Source of the DNA: Aphis gossypii
Lineage: Eukaryota > Arthropoda > Insecta > Hemiptera > Aphididae
NCBI RefSeq assembly: GCF_020184175.1
Contig: NC_065530.1
Coordinates: forward strand, 46,787,260 to 46,851,259
Direction: 5' to 3'
DNA length: 64,000 nucleotides
The translations under genes were made by a program, and so were the position numbers. The notes under the pieces were generated by a model that saw only the letters and a list, made by a program, of their open reading frames with translations, was not told the DNA's origin and searched no databases. Positions 26,539 through 40,400 of this stretch are shown here, piece by piece (within the stretch, counting starts at the first letter, position 1; every line of letters begins with the position of its first letter).

Positions 26539-27534
26539 TCTATTTCATTATATTGTTATTTATTTTATAATTAAACCATACAACCATTTATACATTTATC
26601 CAAGCACATATTATGTTAAATTACATTTTTTTATGCAATTTGTTTGCTAATCAAAATACTTGTTATTTATCTGTACATAGTAATTAGAAATTTAATGTGC
26701 CTAACTGAGATTGGTAAAAACTCCAAAACAATGTATATTATTTTCGCTATATTTTTTTGTACACATTAAATTGGTTAAATTTGAATGTATTAAACATTTA
26801 CATATTTTGGCTATTAAGAACATCTGTTTTAATAATTTCTTTATATCAAATCTAAAGTTGTTACCAAATGTATATGTATATTTATTTATTTAATTATATT
26901 CTTATTTAGGAATTAAATTATTGTGTGTTCTTTTTTTCTACATTTAACTGGACACCTACTAATATATGTTAAAAAATTATTATTTAAATTAAGTTTGTTA
27001 ATATTGAATTTAAATCATATTAAGTGCATATTATTTTGCTAGTGAGATAAGAACATTTTGATTGCATTACTCACATGTCTTTTATTCAATTTGAAATATA
27101 GGGAGTCGCTTCACCACGCATAAGTTACTACACAAGTTACATATTTCATTTTATAATTTCATGGCAAATGTATTCAACTACAAATTCTTAACACACTTTA
27201 ATAAATATTATATTCCATAAGCAATATATATATATATAATAGTATTTACACATTTTTTTTTTTTTTTTTATTAACATTTGAAGTTCAAATATTGACAATA
27301 ATTAGTCAAAATCATGAATACTTGTAAATTATTTTGTAGGTATAATTCATAAAAATTCTTGTGTATTAACTGTTAACTATTAACTATTATCTGTTTTTTT
27401 TTGTAGCTAATAATTGACAATTGAATACAAGATATTCCATAAGTTTTGCTTACAATAATTATAAAAGAACTTACATTTTGGTGTATTCAGAACATTAAAA
27501 CATAAACCACCTTACTTTTTCAACCTCTGAAAAT

Positions 27535-27715
27535 TATATCCTAGGCTGACAAATCATCTCCGTTCAGAATCGTTTTTCGTATAAAACGATACCTATCATT
27601 GGATATTTGAATTCAAATTAGACACTCCTATAATAATATAATAGTGATTCACACGGACCACACGGCACCTAACGTTAAGCAGAGCAGTACTCACTTGACC
27701 TCGCTTTTTTTTTTT
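27535..27715. repeat. Dispersed-repeat fragment
   Basis: The segment contains AGGCTGACAAATCATCTCCG, then CAGAATCGTTTTTCGTATAA and a GAATTCAAATTAGACAC block, followed by CACACGGACC. The middle part recurs in diverged form at 20800-20885. No coding frame of note. I recall similar sequence being common in aphid intergenic DNA; that needs a library search. Confidence 0.45.
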
Positions 27716-28161
27716 CAAAATTATAGTAATTGATAAACACATATTTGAAAACAATGTTAATATATAATGGTAATATAAATATGATATATTTACGTATTCA
27801 TAAAAAAATATTGAACTTAGTAGGTAGTGTTAGTATAATGTAAAATATATTGTTGTTTCAATCAAAATTACTGATTCATGACAAAAACAAACGGGTATAT
27901 TGCATAAAGTAATCGAAGGGTAATTGAAAATTAACATTATTATTTAAATTTTTTAACGACAGTAACTGTAGATTGTACATAAATAGTTTGCAGATATCAT
28001 TATGACTGATTTCACGGAAGTTTCACTTCTATGACCTGTGCCTGCACAGAAGGTTTATTTTTTTTTATTGAAAATCAACGATTAGCCGGTCGGCTTTACG
28101 ACAAATAAGTAATAACTGTAATATGTATATAGAAACAATAAAGTTTAATAACACTCACCCG

Positions 28162-28418
28162 CAGTAGCGTACGCAGGATTTTAATTCGGTTAGGGTTTTA
28201 TATGAGTAAATAATTTAAATAATTTGCTTAACAATTTTTGCATAATTAGTTGTAACAAATTACAATTCATAATTTAATTTATACCTATTAAAAATAACCA
28301 ACAATTATCGACTCTGTGTATTGAATATTGAAATGGTGGTAAATAAGATTTTTTTGTAAAATAAAAAAATTTCAGGGGGGGTCAGAACCCTGGAACCCTA
28401 CCCTTGCGTACGCCACTG
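28162..28418. mobile_element. Non-autonomous hAT element with perfect 8-bp target duplication
   Basis: The 257-bp element starts CAGTAGCGTACGCAGG and ends CTTGCGTACGCCACTG, so the terminal inverted repeats match except for one or two bases. It is flanked on both sides by CTCACCCG (28154-28161 and 28419-28426), a perfect 8-bp duplication, the hallmark of hAT transposition. The interior is AT-rich, has a GGGGGG run near the right end and no open frame of note. It is a MITE that would need an autonomous hAT transposase elsewhere. The intact duplication suggests it is younger than the 7221-7427 copy. Confidence 0.9.
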
Positions 28419-28514
28419 CTCACCCGTGAAATAACAAATAGAAACTTCCTATAAAGTTTTATGATTTTTTTTTCAGTTTTCGGTCATTGAAACCATACCG
28501 CCAAAAAAATTTCT

Positions 28515-28956
28515 CTTCGCCCATCTTTATCTTCTGCCACTACTTTCCATGATATCTCTCAAGGGGTCTCTTATCAACCGAGTTCTCTTCAATTATTGTT
28601 CTGACTATAGAACCTACTCTACATGCATGTCATGCCCGAGACAACCTTCTTTTCTTAATTTCATTCGCGATGTTTAGAATAATTCCTCGAGTTCTTCATT
28701 ATGACGTTTACGCCATTCATTTGTTGTGTGTGTGTGTGTGTGTGTGTGTGTTGATGCATGGGCCATAGATTTTTCGTAGGATTCTCCTTTCAAATACTTT
28801 TAGTCTAGTTTTTTCTACTTTCCTAAGTGGCCATGTTTCTGCAGCATACAGTGGTATGGGTCGTATTAGGGTCTTGTACATTTGTATCCTTAGGTTTGTT
28901 GATAAGGTTCTATAGCTAATTTTTTTCCCAGTCCAAATTAAACGAATGAAAAACAA
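28515..28956 (-). pseudogene. Decayed LINE (non-LTR retrotransposon) reverse transcriptase 3' end
   Basis: On the minus strand, 28956 to about 28750 translates to a segment with MYKTLIRPIPLYAAETWPLR and FERRILRKIYGP, the conserved C-terminal end of non-LTR reverse transcriptase ORFs. Past a (TG)n tract, the frame-shifted remainder still shows WRKRHNEELEELF and later RTRLIRDPLRDIM, again in the family's usual order, but with several stops. It is a 5'-truncated, inactive relic. Clade (RTE, Jockey or CR1-like) cannot be decided from this fragment. Confidence 0.8.
28724..28750. repeat. (TG)n microsatellite inside the LINE relic
   Basis: About thirteen TG units in an otherwise non-repetitive LINE remnant. 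It interrupts the decayed reverse transcriptase frame and reads as Thr-His repeats on the minus strand. Confidence 0.9.
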
Positions 28957-30641
28957 AATCGGTATGAAAATCTATTACGTTAAAAAAACTAAATGTAGGT
29001 AAATACTGGTGTATTAAAACCTTAGATCATATGATCTAAGATTATAACTACGTATTAACAAGACACAGAATTGCCAAACAAAATTTATTTATGGACATCT
29101 TAGTAAAAAACGATTTCATTAGAACGTTTAGGATATTATTAATTATTATAATCAAACAATAATAATATGTCAATAACATTACATTGTTTCGACTCGAAAA
29201 TGTACCTTATAATTTAATAAATAATAATATATGTTACAAGCTATAAATACATTGTAATTTATTTTTAATGGATACCTATAGGCACGATAATAATACGATA
29301 CAAATTCACAATCATTCTGAATTAATTTTCTATAATTTCGCATTCATTTATAACACGAGTACCTACACCGTTTGAAACGGTTAGAAACAATTTTATTTTT
29401 GATAGTTTGTAGTAGGTCATTATCACATGTATTTTTTTATGATGTACTGAAAAAATGTTTTAATTAGTAAATATGAATATTAATAAAGTGACTGTTCTAG
29501 TCCTGCAAAATGTATTAAAGAACAAAACGGCTTAAAAGCGATAAGTACCTGTCCTACCATTATTGTTATACGAGCGTTAAATTACGACTATTGACTATTA
29601 TATACCTACCTAAGTGTAGATTATATTGTGGGTAAATAAATTTTAATTTTAAAAATAGGTACCTACGTCAGTGAAGACTAAACATATTTAGTTATATTAA
29701 AGTTCATTGAAAGTCACCATATACATATAATATATATTATTATTTTTACTATTTATACACGGTTTACCTAACTTAACTTGGACGTATACACTAAGTATAC
29801 ACTGTACACCCACTCAAAGATAAACTTTGACACTCGGTATACAGGGTGATTTCTTATTAACACTCAACAGTCATTTTTTCGGTAAAAGTATATGTTTCTT
29901 AAAATTTATTTTTTACGTAGATTGAAGTCGAAACGGCTATTATACGAGATTTTTGAAAAAAAAAAAAAAACATTCACCCATTAAAACTATGTAAATACTA
30001 AAATACCTATACGAGTTTATTAACGACCGTAAGTTTATTATTCGATTTTTAATACATTGCTTAAGGATAATAATATAATAATGTTAAAAATAATAAAAAC
30101 GCGTGCTGTATAAGAAAAGTAAAAAAAAAAAATAAGACGATCAATATAACAGTGGGAAATATCAATTTTTAAATATTTCCATTATTGTTCCCGTATATAA
30201 TGACCGAATTATGTAAAAAACATAAAAAAAAAAAACACAGCATATGTTTTCGAATATGTGCACGTGAAAATTATTACCGATAAAACGACTGTCGTACAAA
30301 AAAAAAAAAAAAAATCACCTTGTGTGCATATATTTCGTGCACCGGTCACTAGGGCGATGTGTGTGTGTGTTGTCCGTTTGTTAATGATGTATATACGGTG
30401 CGGAATATACCTGTAATATCGACCCACGCGACGTTTAAAATACAATCTAGCACCATCGACCCACGCGAGCGGTTGAACATTTTTTTTTTTTTTTTTTACA
30501 TTATTTATATTGTATTGTATTGTATTTTTTTTGCTTTTTAATTTAAGTATTATTATTAGTATTACCGGCGCGGCATGACGTACTCGATCTAGTTTCCCTG
30601 CGCGCACCGATCATTCACCGCCGTCAACCGCTGCCGGTCGG

Positions 30642-33600
30642 ATGACTTCTGGCGACGATCAGCTACGACCGATCGGCGCGACGACTTGTCCGCCGGCCAC
30701 GAGACGCACGCTGCACTCGTCGTCGTCGGCCGTGAAGAAAGTCGACGACGGCGTCACCGTGTGGGGCGTAACGGTCCGGTCCAACTGTCAGATCGCATTG
30801 CCCGTCTTCGGCACTCTGTTCCTGGTCGTCGGCATAGTGCTCACAGGTATGACGCGCGTCCTGACCGACCGCTGTTGTCCGAGCGCGCAAAACACGGTAG
30901 GCGCCGCAGTGGCGACGAACCTTTTTTTTTTTTAAGTCACTGGGGTAAACTCTTTTTTTTTGGGGGGAGGTATCCACCCACCCACGATTCGTTTGGCGTA
31001 AATGTTTGGTTCGATGTACAGCAAATACCGTACCCGCGTCTGTTGCGTCTGCAGTAATAATTCTGTATACTAAATTACTAATTAGTATTATTTACAGCAG
31101 AAACCGTTCATATATTATTGTAATGACATTGCGGTTGTAATTACGCGTATTGGGTGTAATGACCTTAGATCGAAAGTCCCTGTAAAACTCCCTGTACAAT
31201 GTATGTGCTGATTTGTATCAATTATTATAATATGACGTCTGTTTAATGGCTATACGCACGGGTGTTATGACGGTTATTTTAGGGGTTGTTTTATGGAAAA
31301 ATTACGCACATAATTATAATATGTATATAATAATACAAATAACGCAACGCCAAAATACAATATTTATTCCACTTTACTCAACATCGACGTGATCAGAACA
31401 CGACGTTTTAAGTTAGTTTTTATAAAACACAATTATAATATATTATAATCATGTAACTATAAAAGATACACATTTTGGATGGGCTCACTCACAATTGAAT
31501 TATTTTAAATGTATAACCATTAATAACTACTAACACCATTGAATCGATTATAAATACTTATTAATAATTAATGTTCACGTATTTGACCGATACTCGTATA
31601 AACTTATATAGAACAAGAGTATTGTTCTAAATTTATAAAATAATGAGCTGTACGCCTACCGTAAAATGTAATATTATAATAAATTTATTATCATATTGTA
31701 TATTTTCAAGACGGCGCTATGTATAGGCAATTTAGGGCCATTGATTTATTTTTGTTAACAAATAAAGTAGTTAATATTATTAAAATCAATAATTAATTTA
31801 GAATTAATGGTTTGAAGGTTATAAATTGTAACACCAACTGTGTGTATATTTTATTTTTTATTTTGCTTATATCTTGTACTGATAAAATAAAATTTGTTCA
31901 CGCAGTGATATCTTATGGCTGGGTAACCGGAAGTAGTGAAGACGACTCAAAACGCAAGTTCTATACGTCTTCGGACAACGGACGAATTTTGGGACCAATA
32001 TGTTTGGTCGTATCGATCGTTATGTTCATCGCGACAGCTGTACTTCGGACAATCAGCACAAAAGCCCGTTTCCGACAAACGCGCGTTGGATTCCACTGTC
32101 CCGTCCACGGTGACTTCTTTCCAATCAGTCCTGGTCCCGATCCGAGGAAATTCTCCTGTAAGTGTGTATCGATAAATCTAAGTATTTAAAAATGTGGTAT
32201 TTAAAAAAAAATTTAAAAATTTAAAATTTTAATAGACGTACAATTAAATAATAAAAAAAACACGCGATCGTGGAGGTTAAAAAATCAATCAAACCATTAT
32301 TGATGTATCATTTCGCCTATAACGGCCAATGAATACAATATTTAGTATTAAATAAAATAATGAAACGCGTTTGTATATTTATATTTTATCTATTATATAT
32401 TTTTTTCGTTAAATAACCTTAAAATTACAAATTGTTTGTATGTTACTTACTCTTCGCCCATTATAAATTTGAATGGTGTTGTTTTTACAGTTTCTACTGA
32501 AAACATTGCCGAAGACTCGTGGACGTGTAATTGTTTAAATCGATCGAAAGGAGACTCACAGGAAACGTTGGCCATCGAAGACTTGCCTCCTCAATGTCCG
32601 CACAACGGAGTGCACAGGAGCAACACCAGGAGTCCGAGTCCTGTGTCCACTTGTCCGACACCAAAACCGTTTTTAATATTCACCGATTCTGCGCACGGGT
32701 GGGCATTATACTAAAATATTTATAAATTTCTACTGCAGCAAATATATTCAAAACATAATAACGAATGTCTGCGATTGCATTAAAATTGTGTATTATAATA
32801 ACTCTGCTAGTTCAAATAGTCGATCCTTAGCAAAATTAATGGAGTCAACCCGTACGCGTTGATAGTATGTTAAATATTTAAATTTCCCTTGCCCATTTAT
32901 AACATTTTTTAAAGTTTTAATTGAATTCATTAAATTAGTTTTCATTAGTATATGATGGAATGGAATAAATTTTAGTAAACATCTTAATTGTTTTTTTAAG
33001 TCTTATACCAATCTCTGATCTGGCTGAGTTATTATTTTGTAAATAATATTTTATTTTTTTTCCATGACACATTTCCAGTGCTTGCAAAGAACTGTACAGC
33101 GGAAATACTCTATTCCCAGATGAACCGTTCGGGTCAATACGATCTCTGTCGGTTCCAAACGATAACTTGGCAGTGGCGTGTTTTCCCGTCGAACACAAAC
33201 CAGAACAGTACTTGAACGTGCCCGAAGATTATTGGTCCCACAAGAGGTATGCATCGCGCACGAGAAATAAAAGAGTATACCTAAGTACTATTTGCAGACC
33301 ACACGATATTTAAATAAACTTATTATTGTTTTATACAGTGGCTTAAAAAATTGAAAACGTATAGTTCAACATTTCGTTGGGATTAGTCTTTTCAAGATCT
33401 TCATTCCTTAAGGAGTATTATGTTTTCTTGTTTGTTTCCCGGGGACCAAACTAATTCATGAATTTTCAACTGAAAATAATTACTTGTAAATTTTCGCGAT
33501 TTTGACTTATAATCCTAATAATCACATTTATAAATGTGTATAAGTACCTATAAGGCTATTACGATCGATCGTAGTTTTACCACGAAAGCAGGCCATAATT

Positions 33601-34281
33601 TTAATAATCATCCACAAGGCATTACGACGACGAATAAAGATATATGACGTGTATTATAAATACATACGATACCCACTCGATCAGGATTAGCTTGTCTCTA
33701 ATCGACACGGCAGTCTATTTCGATTAATTGCCCTAGTGGTGTATTTATTACAGTTATTACTTATTAGTTTATTACACTATATAGGTACATTACCGTTTAA
33801 TTTAACATAACCGTATACAGGTTTTTAAATAACAGCCTGCAGGTTGTTTTTTACGCATTATTACTTAATTATTAAATTATACGATTATATTGCTGTTATT
33901 ACGGGTTTTATTCTATTTACTAGCGAAAAGTGTAAAAGTTTATTTGAAAGTATTATTGAAACCTGTGTATAAAATCGAATAATTAAATTTCTAGAAGAAG
34001 TTAATAAAATAATGATAATAATGACGTTTTCCTTCAAGCTTAATCGATTTGGATCCATACGCTCGCTACGTCTCGAGATTTATTTTTAAATTACAATGAT
34101 ATAATTTTTAATTACTGTGTTTTTTTTCCGTTTTATTCACAACAGATTGAGTTGTCCGAGTCTGCCATCGGCGGGAGACGAATTTCCGCAGCCGGTTCAC
34201 AAGCCTCTAACGCCACAGGTTGTAAAGGTGACGCGAGAAATTAAATTCGTCACGCCTGCAGAATCTAAGAGTATTGATTAA
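30642..34281 (+). CDS. Two-pass membrane protein, tentatively TMEM200-like
   Basis: Five exons on plus: 30642-30846, 31906-32157, 32491-32698, 33079-33246 and 34146-34281. GT..AG sites and phases (1,1,2,2) agree, giving 322 residues. Residues 1-48 are polar and Ser/Thr-rich with basic patches. TM1 is about 50-74 (ALPVFGTLFLVVGIVLTVIS), then a short loop with EDDSKRK, then TM2 about 96-117 (GRILGPICLVVSIVMFIATA). The rest is a long, polar, presumably cytoplasmic tail with several Cys and Pro residues and a patch reading HCPVHGDFFP. The two-helix layout with a LGP motif opening the second helix recalls the TMEM200 family, but similarity is weak by eye, so neither name nor function is claimed. 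Exon 1 is GC-rich, unlike the introns. AATAAA at 34328-34333 lies 47 nt past the stop. Confidence 0.8.
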
Positions 34282-36664
34282 TTAACCGTGTCAACTATTC
34301 CTGTTGCCGATCAGATCGACAATGATTAATAAACATGTTTTATGAATTCAGTAATTTGTGATTTTCAGAAATGTGATAAATCCGTAGGTAATAGGCGTAT
34401 TATACATTAAGTCTTAATGCCAGTTTTTTCTACACAAAATCTTATGTGATACTTAAGTATAAACAAAGTGATAATTGGTAGTAAAATTATTTTCTTAATA
34501 ATCAAAATGTTAAGAAAAAAAATCAATCAGTTATTAATGTTCCGTAAGAACCATGATTCATGAATCATTTTTTTTTTTTAATAAATTACGTGTTTATAAT
34601 TTATATTATGACATTTAATGATATATTTTGTCTTTCATAAATTATGAATATGAATTTTGTCATTTATAGTTAGGTTACCTATAGTTTAGTTACCTAGGTA
34701 TTTAGTACATCGCAAATACATTACTTCTATATTTTTTTGCATTTTAGCACAATATATTGTAAATCATTTGGATTGTATATTATAATATAATATTATATAA
34801 TAAATACATTATTAATATATTTTATAAATACAGAAGATCGATAACTATGTGTTTAAGACTCATTCATAAAAACAGTGTCCTAGCTGCAGGTAACCTAGAA
34901 TTTAGATCACAGGTGACAAGTATAGAACAAAATAATATGTATAATTATTGTATATACATAATTTCAAATATTTTTAAATATTAATACAATTTTTATAGGT
35001 ACTTAAAAACTTGAATAATAATAAGGCACATCATCAAGTTTAATCTTGAATTTTATTAAGTAATTTAAGTGTACTTGCAATTTATAAATGAAAGTTGTTT
35101 TATCAATATTAGGTATATAGTTAATAATTTTTTTTTTTTTTTAATTTTTATATTCTAAAAATACTTTCAAATATTAAATCTAAAAATGAGCTGTGTGCAT
35201 TTATTACATAATTTATACTATTTTTATTACATTTTTAATAAAAATATTAATCTATTCTAATTTAAACAGATGTTATATTATATGTTACGAAATAGAGATG
35301 TTTTTGGACCTGCGTTATTATTGTTGTGTTAATTGTATACAATTTTCTAGTCTATATTGTATCTACCTATATATGTAGTAAAAGTACTAAATACTAGATG
35401 CAATTGAAATTATGTTTACCTTCATATAACAATGTGGTATGTAATTAATAATTTTTGTTAAATTTACTGTACTTATACATCAGAAATAATGTGGTATTTT
35501 ACAATATTTTTTTGGTTAATTAAAACGATATTATACGTACCTGTTCTGTAATCATTATTAATGAGTTATAATAACTTCCAAAATATTTTAAAGTTTAATA
35601 CTATCATAGTTTATGTGGATTAAACGTGAATTTACTATTTACCAATTAAATTTAAAATTATTTATTTGGGAAATGTAAATATCAAATATTTGCAGGAAAG
35701 GATTATTTGATTGTTTAGTACTTACCTCCAAACGTAATTATAAAATATATTATACTTTATAATTTTATGATATTAAATATCAAAAAATATGTACTTATTA
35801 AAAATTATAAAATATTAAAACATACATAAAAAAAAGATTGGCTGACAACTGATGATAATTAACTGAACTTTGCGTGTGAATTATAAACACAGAGTGTTTA
35901 AATTTAAATGCCTGAGCTATTTTATATGATTGTCTACAAATCACAATATTTTTTATTTCGTTTAGCCGTCACGCACAAAACAACTCTTTATCTTATTAGT
36001 TATATTACATATTTTATAAGTAATTACATTTTATAAAATTATAAATATAAATATATAAATTGATGATACATTTATTTTCACATTACCTTAAATTACTTAC
36101 AAGTACTAATTTTTAGATTTTTCGTAATCAATGAATAAAAAAACTTTAAAGGTATTATTGTTTTGTTAGATTAACATCAGACATCAGTAAATATGGTAGG
36201 TAGTGAATATTTGTTTAAGTAAACTACGTTTCTTAAAAATAATAATAAAATAAAAATTCAAACTTCTGTTTTTACTCAGAAAAATGAAAACCGATATAAT
36301 AACAAAGACTTAGTCACAATTAGAAAAATGCCACTCACAAGTTTACTACGTACTAATGTTTGATATCATAATATTATTATAATATAACGAATAAAACGTA
36401 TTAATAATATGAACACACTGCGCCAGATGATCGATAAATAACTTTATTTTCGACCCACACATTTCAGATCAAACACACTCCCTCGTGATTTCACCTTGCA
36501 GTTTACCACAGATGACCGGATTCGTTTATGATAAAAACCGGCATGTTTACCTTTTCACACATGTTTTCCTGTACCATCTTCATGTAAATTTCGAAAAACA
36601 TTTAAGTCGGTCGTATTGTTTATATTTACTTTCCATTCGAACTCAATACGACTGTGTTATATAC

Positions 36665-36697
<33 letters not shown>

Positions 36698-37434
36698 TGT
36701 GTGTGTTTACCAGCCGGATATTATTTAAATACATTAACTCATAATTTATTAAATAAACAACGCTTTAATAAAGGTTAGTGCCCTAACCATCATCGGTTTT
36801 TGAACAACAGCCAATGGTCATGATCTGCAGAATAATGCTGAAAATATTTTGATGTGTATAACTTATAGGTAGGTTTAGATTATATAATATCGTATTATTT
36901 ATATTCATGTTATGATAAACCATTCTGAAATTAAAAATACAAATTGAATTTTACAGATCATGTAATACGATTATAACCCTTAAGTTTTAAAAAATTGTGT
37001 TATATGTACCTTTATAAATTGTACATGATATTATATGAGGCCACCTAATTTTTGATGTGTTGCTTATATATTGATAATTAAACGTATTATAGTTTTAGCG
37101 TTTATTGTTTACAATTTATTTATTAATATTGTCCATCTGATATAATTTGTTTATTTTAAGTCATGTACGTGTTCTGTTATTGGTATTGATATTAAAAGGT
37201 ATAATACCTGTCTATAATTAATAGTAAAAAACACACCAGACAGCCGATAAACATTTATAGGTTAAATGGTTCAGAAAAAAAGTAAAATTTGTTAATAATA
37301 ATCAAACAATATTTTATGCGAATATATTTTTTTAAACATTTGTCTATATCATTATATTTACATGTAACACTTAATGGCATAACACAATATTATACTTTTA
37401 ATCGGCCAACGTTCAGTTGTGCCGCAAACAATGT
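34282..37434. other. Intergenic DNA between two convergent genes
   Basis: This is tail-to-tail spacing between the plus-strand membrane-protein gene and the minus-strand SAM gene. A polyadenylation signal for the former is at 34328-34333. A (GTAT)n microsatellite lies at 36671-36706. The open frames at 35193-35378, 36485-36778 and 37289-37483 are AT-biased with no domain or splice structure. Nothing else recognised. Confidence 0.5.
36671..36706. repeat. (GTAT)n / (GT)n microsatellite
   Basis: About seven to eight tandem GTAT units followed by a short GT run. Confidence 0.9.
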
Positions 37435-40400
37435 TCACACTATGGCTAATGTGTTTTCGTGCATCCCAGGGAAACCTAATTGAGCTTCTTGCATTATTCT
37501 CAACCTAGGTCCCATGGGCACACCGAGCTTATGCATTCTTTCCTCGCTCATGTATGGCAATTCCACCAAGCCGATTTTTTCTTTTTCGAATGCCGATGCG
37601 TATTTCTGAAAAGGGTAAAACAACCAATACCTAGTTAGTTAAATTTTTTTTTGTGAATTATTATAAAATATATTATAACAAAAACTAATTATAATCAAAA
37701 TATTGTTTATAATTTTATTGTCATAAATTATTGTGTTTTAATACGGTTATTTTAGATAAGTCGATTCGTTAAGATTTTCTCGAATAATTTCTATGAAAAT
37801 GTATTAATGTATTTAATGCCAGTAACGGAAACTATAATATATTACCTCATATCCTAATTTTTTGAGAAACAGTCTTAAAAGTGGAGGCTCGTCGCCGAAA
37901 AATTTAGTAAGCTTCTTTACTTTATTTGGACTCGAGTTGGTCTGTTCTGGACAGAGAGATTGAAGGACTCGGGGAACAGAATGTGAACGTATAGACAACA
38001 TGTTTGTCTGTGTTCGCAATGCAGAAAGCTCGTTTCGAATAACTTCCATTTCTTGAATCATAAGATGTTGAGTTCTCATTTCAGACGAGAGGTGTGCAAC
38101 ACTTCTTGCCAAGGTGACAACGTGCGATTCCAAACGTTGAAAACGTTTATTGATACCCTAAAAATGATTATTTTTTTTTAATAATCATTTATTTTTATAA
38201 TATTATTTTATTATTTGTGCATACAACATTTTTATTTTAATAAATTTCTAAATACGTTTGAAAAATATAAACAACTATTTATATTATATTGTTCCATTCG
38301 CATATTATGTATATCATAAAATATATTTTTATTTTTGAAGTTTGATATCCAAAACTTACTTTAATATCCTTGACGGATTTCTTCCGATCGTCTGTTGACC
38401 TTCGGTGCCTCTCACGGTAAGGTCTACTGCTAACCGATGACGGAATTGAGGACATACTACCATACATTCGTCGTCGGTGAACTCTAGGGTCAGACGGTTG
38501 ATATCTAGGACCACCGCCAGATTTACGCACCCCGAGTAATTTGAGTACCTGAACACGTGGTTTGTGGTTTTAATATCAAATAGGGTAGAAAATTAATATT
38601 GAATTACATACCTCTGAATACATAGTTTCCAATCCTTCTAACTGTTTACGTATTGTGCGTACGTCACTGTTAACGGTTTCGTCGTCGCTGCTTGCTTCTT
38701 CGTCAAACATTGAGTCCATATCACCAACACTGCTTGCTATAATAATTGTATTTTTATTTTATTAATTATAATATTTTGATATGAATGATATTATCGTTAT
38801 CAAATTCTTACATTGTAGTATTCTTTTCAAATCTTGTCTCTTATTAGTACTTGTTTGTCTATGTGATTTTTCTTTTGGTGCCCTGTTTGACCAAGGTGTT
38901 CTTTGATTTGAACTCTGGCCTCGAGATTTTACTGAATACTCATTTCGTCTATGATAAAATGTTCGTGAATATATTTTAAAAATAAATCAATAACAAATCT
39001 TACAGTTTATGGACGGGCGTTTGCATATCATCGGATGATCCATCAGGAGACAGTGGTGGCAATGGCGGAGTTACAGAAGATACACTATCGCTTAATGTTG
39101 ATGGCACACTAACTTTAGATGGATCAAGGATTTGTCGTAACTCGGTATCTACATAATCCATCCATTCGCTTTGACCTTTTTTTCCTGTAAGACATTAATT
39201 TTTTATAAGTGGTTAGGTGCTATACATTCATTTAGAAATGGGATTAAGAGTATTTTATAAAAAAGTTCATAAAAATAAAAATACAAAGACCTCTTTTGTT
39301 TTAAAGCTTAAAAATATACTACTTAAGTAATATTATAATTCAACCTAAATATATATTTAAAAAACAAAAGAATTATTTCATAATGAAACCAACCGAATAT
39401 AAAATTTTCTTTAAAATGACATCAAATCATATTATTATAAATCATATTATATAACTATGTAGTATAGTTAAAAATATAAAAAAACTACATAAACTTGCTT
39501 ACCTTGATTTGTCTGTAATTCAGACGATGATTCGGGACTAGTTGCAGAATTTTGAGCTTTGCCACTACTATAGACGGTACTACCACGTCCAGAATCAGAT
39601 TGTCCTCCACTACCCAATCTCCCATCTGAGCTAGCCCCGCTAATTGGACCACTCGCAGCCCTTTGTTCTTCCAGTTTATCAACGTCATCTAATGAACTTG
39701 GTTGGGACTTGAAATCGTCCCGTTTAGAAATTTTTCGGGCAAGATATCTGTCGCTTGAATATTGCACATTATTGGTTTGACCGGTCTGCTCAACAAGATT
39801 ATCGTTCGATTTGGATCTCGAAAAAGGCACCGGCGCATCTTGACTTTTAACCGGCAACGGTGTTTTAAAACATTCTTGTGTTTGTATAGGAACTGAAAGT
39901 CTTTTTTTTACATATAAAGGACTTTGGTTGATATGCCCATAATTAGACTGGACTCTGACTTCGTAATTATTTCTGTTAGCGTCGCTATACGTCGAAGGAT
40001 CTGGTTTTCTCATATCAATTACTCTATTAGTCTGTATTGTATGTGGTCTATCATACGTTCTCGATGGACCAGGATTTGTTCTACATTGATCTGGTGTTTG
40101 ATATACATTTTGATTAGGCACGGATATGGCTAAATTTTGCATTTGATTATTAACTGCTAAATACACTCCATGTTGAATTAGTTGACTGTGAGGGCTCAAT
40201 GCCGGATCGTCTAACTTCACGGGAGTTGGAATTGGTGCTTCTGCGTTATTTAAGTTTGTCTCTGATACTTGTTCATTTTTAGATTTTGAAAATCTTGTTG
40301 TTATCATATCTTTAATGCGAGATGAAAATTTCTTTGAGTTATTAGGATCTTCAGGTGTAGAATGTAATGGTCCAGCTGTATAAGTATCAACACGTCTATA

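Larger units (their letters stand above)
26349..30641. other. Repeat-rich intergenic DNA between SNX4 and the two-pass membrane protein gene
   Basis: The first several hundred bases are probably SNX4 3' UTR. Further right are a dispersed-repeat fragment (27535-27715), a hAT-type miniature element (28162-28418), a decayed LINE 3' end (28515-28956) with a (TG)n microsatellite, then AT-rich DNA with poly-A/T runs. No intact host gene was recognised. The last ~50 bases, before the next ATG, turn GC-rich. Confidence 0.5.

Noticed and set aside
30663..31057. Open frames overlapping exon 1 of the two-pass membrane protein in other frames
   Set aside because: Shadows of the GC-rich coding exon; the chosen frame is the one that splices through five exons in phase.
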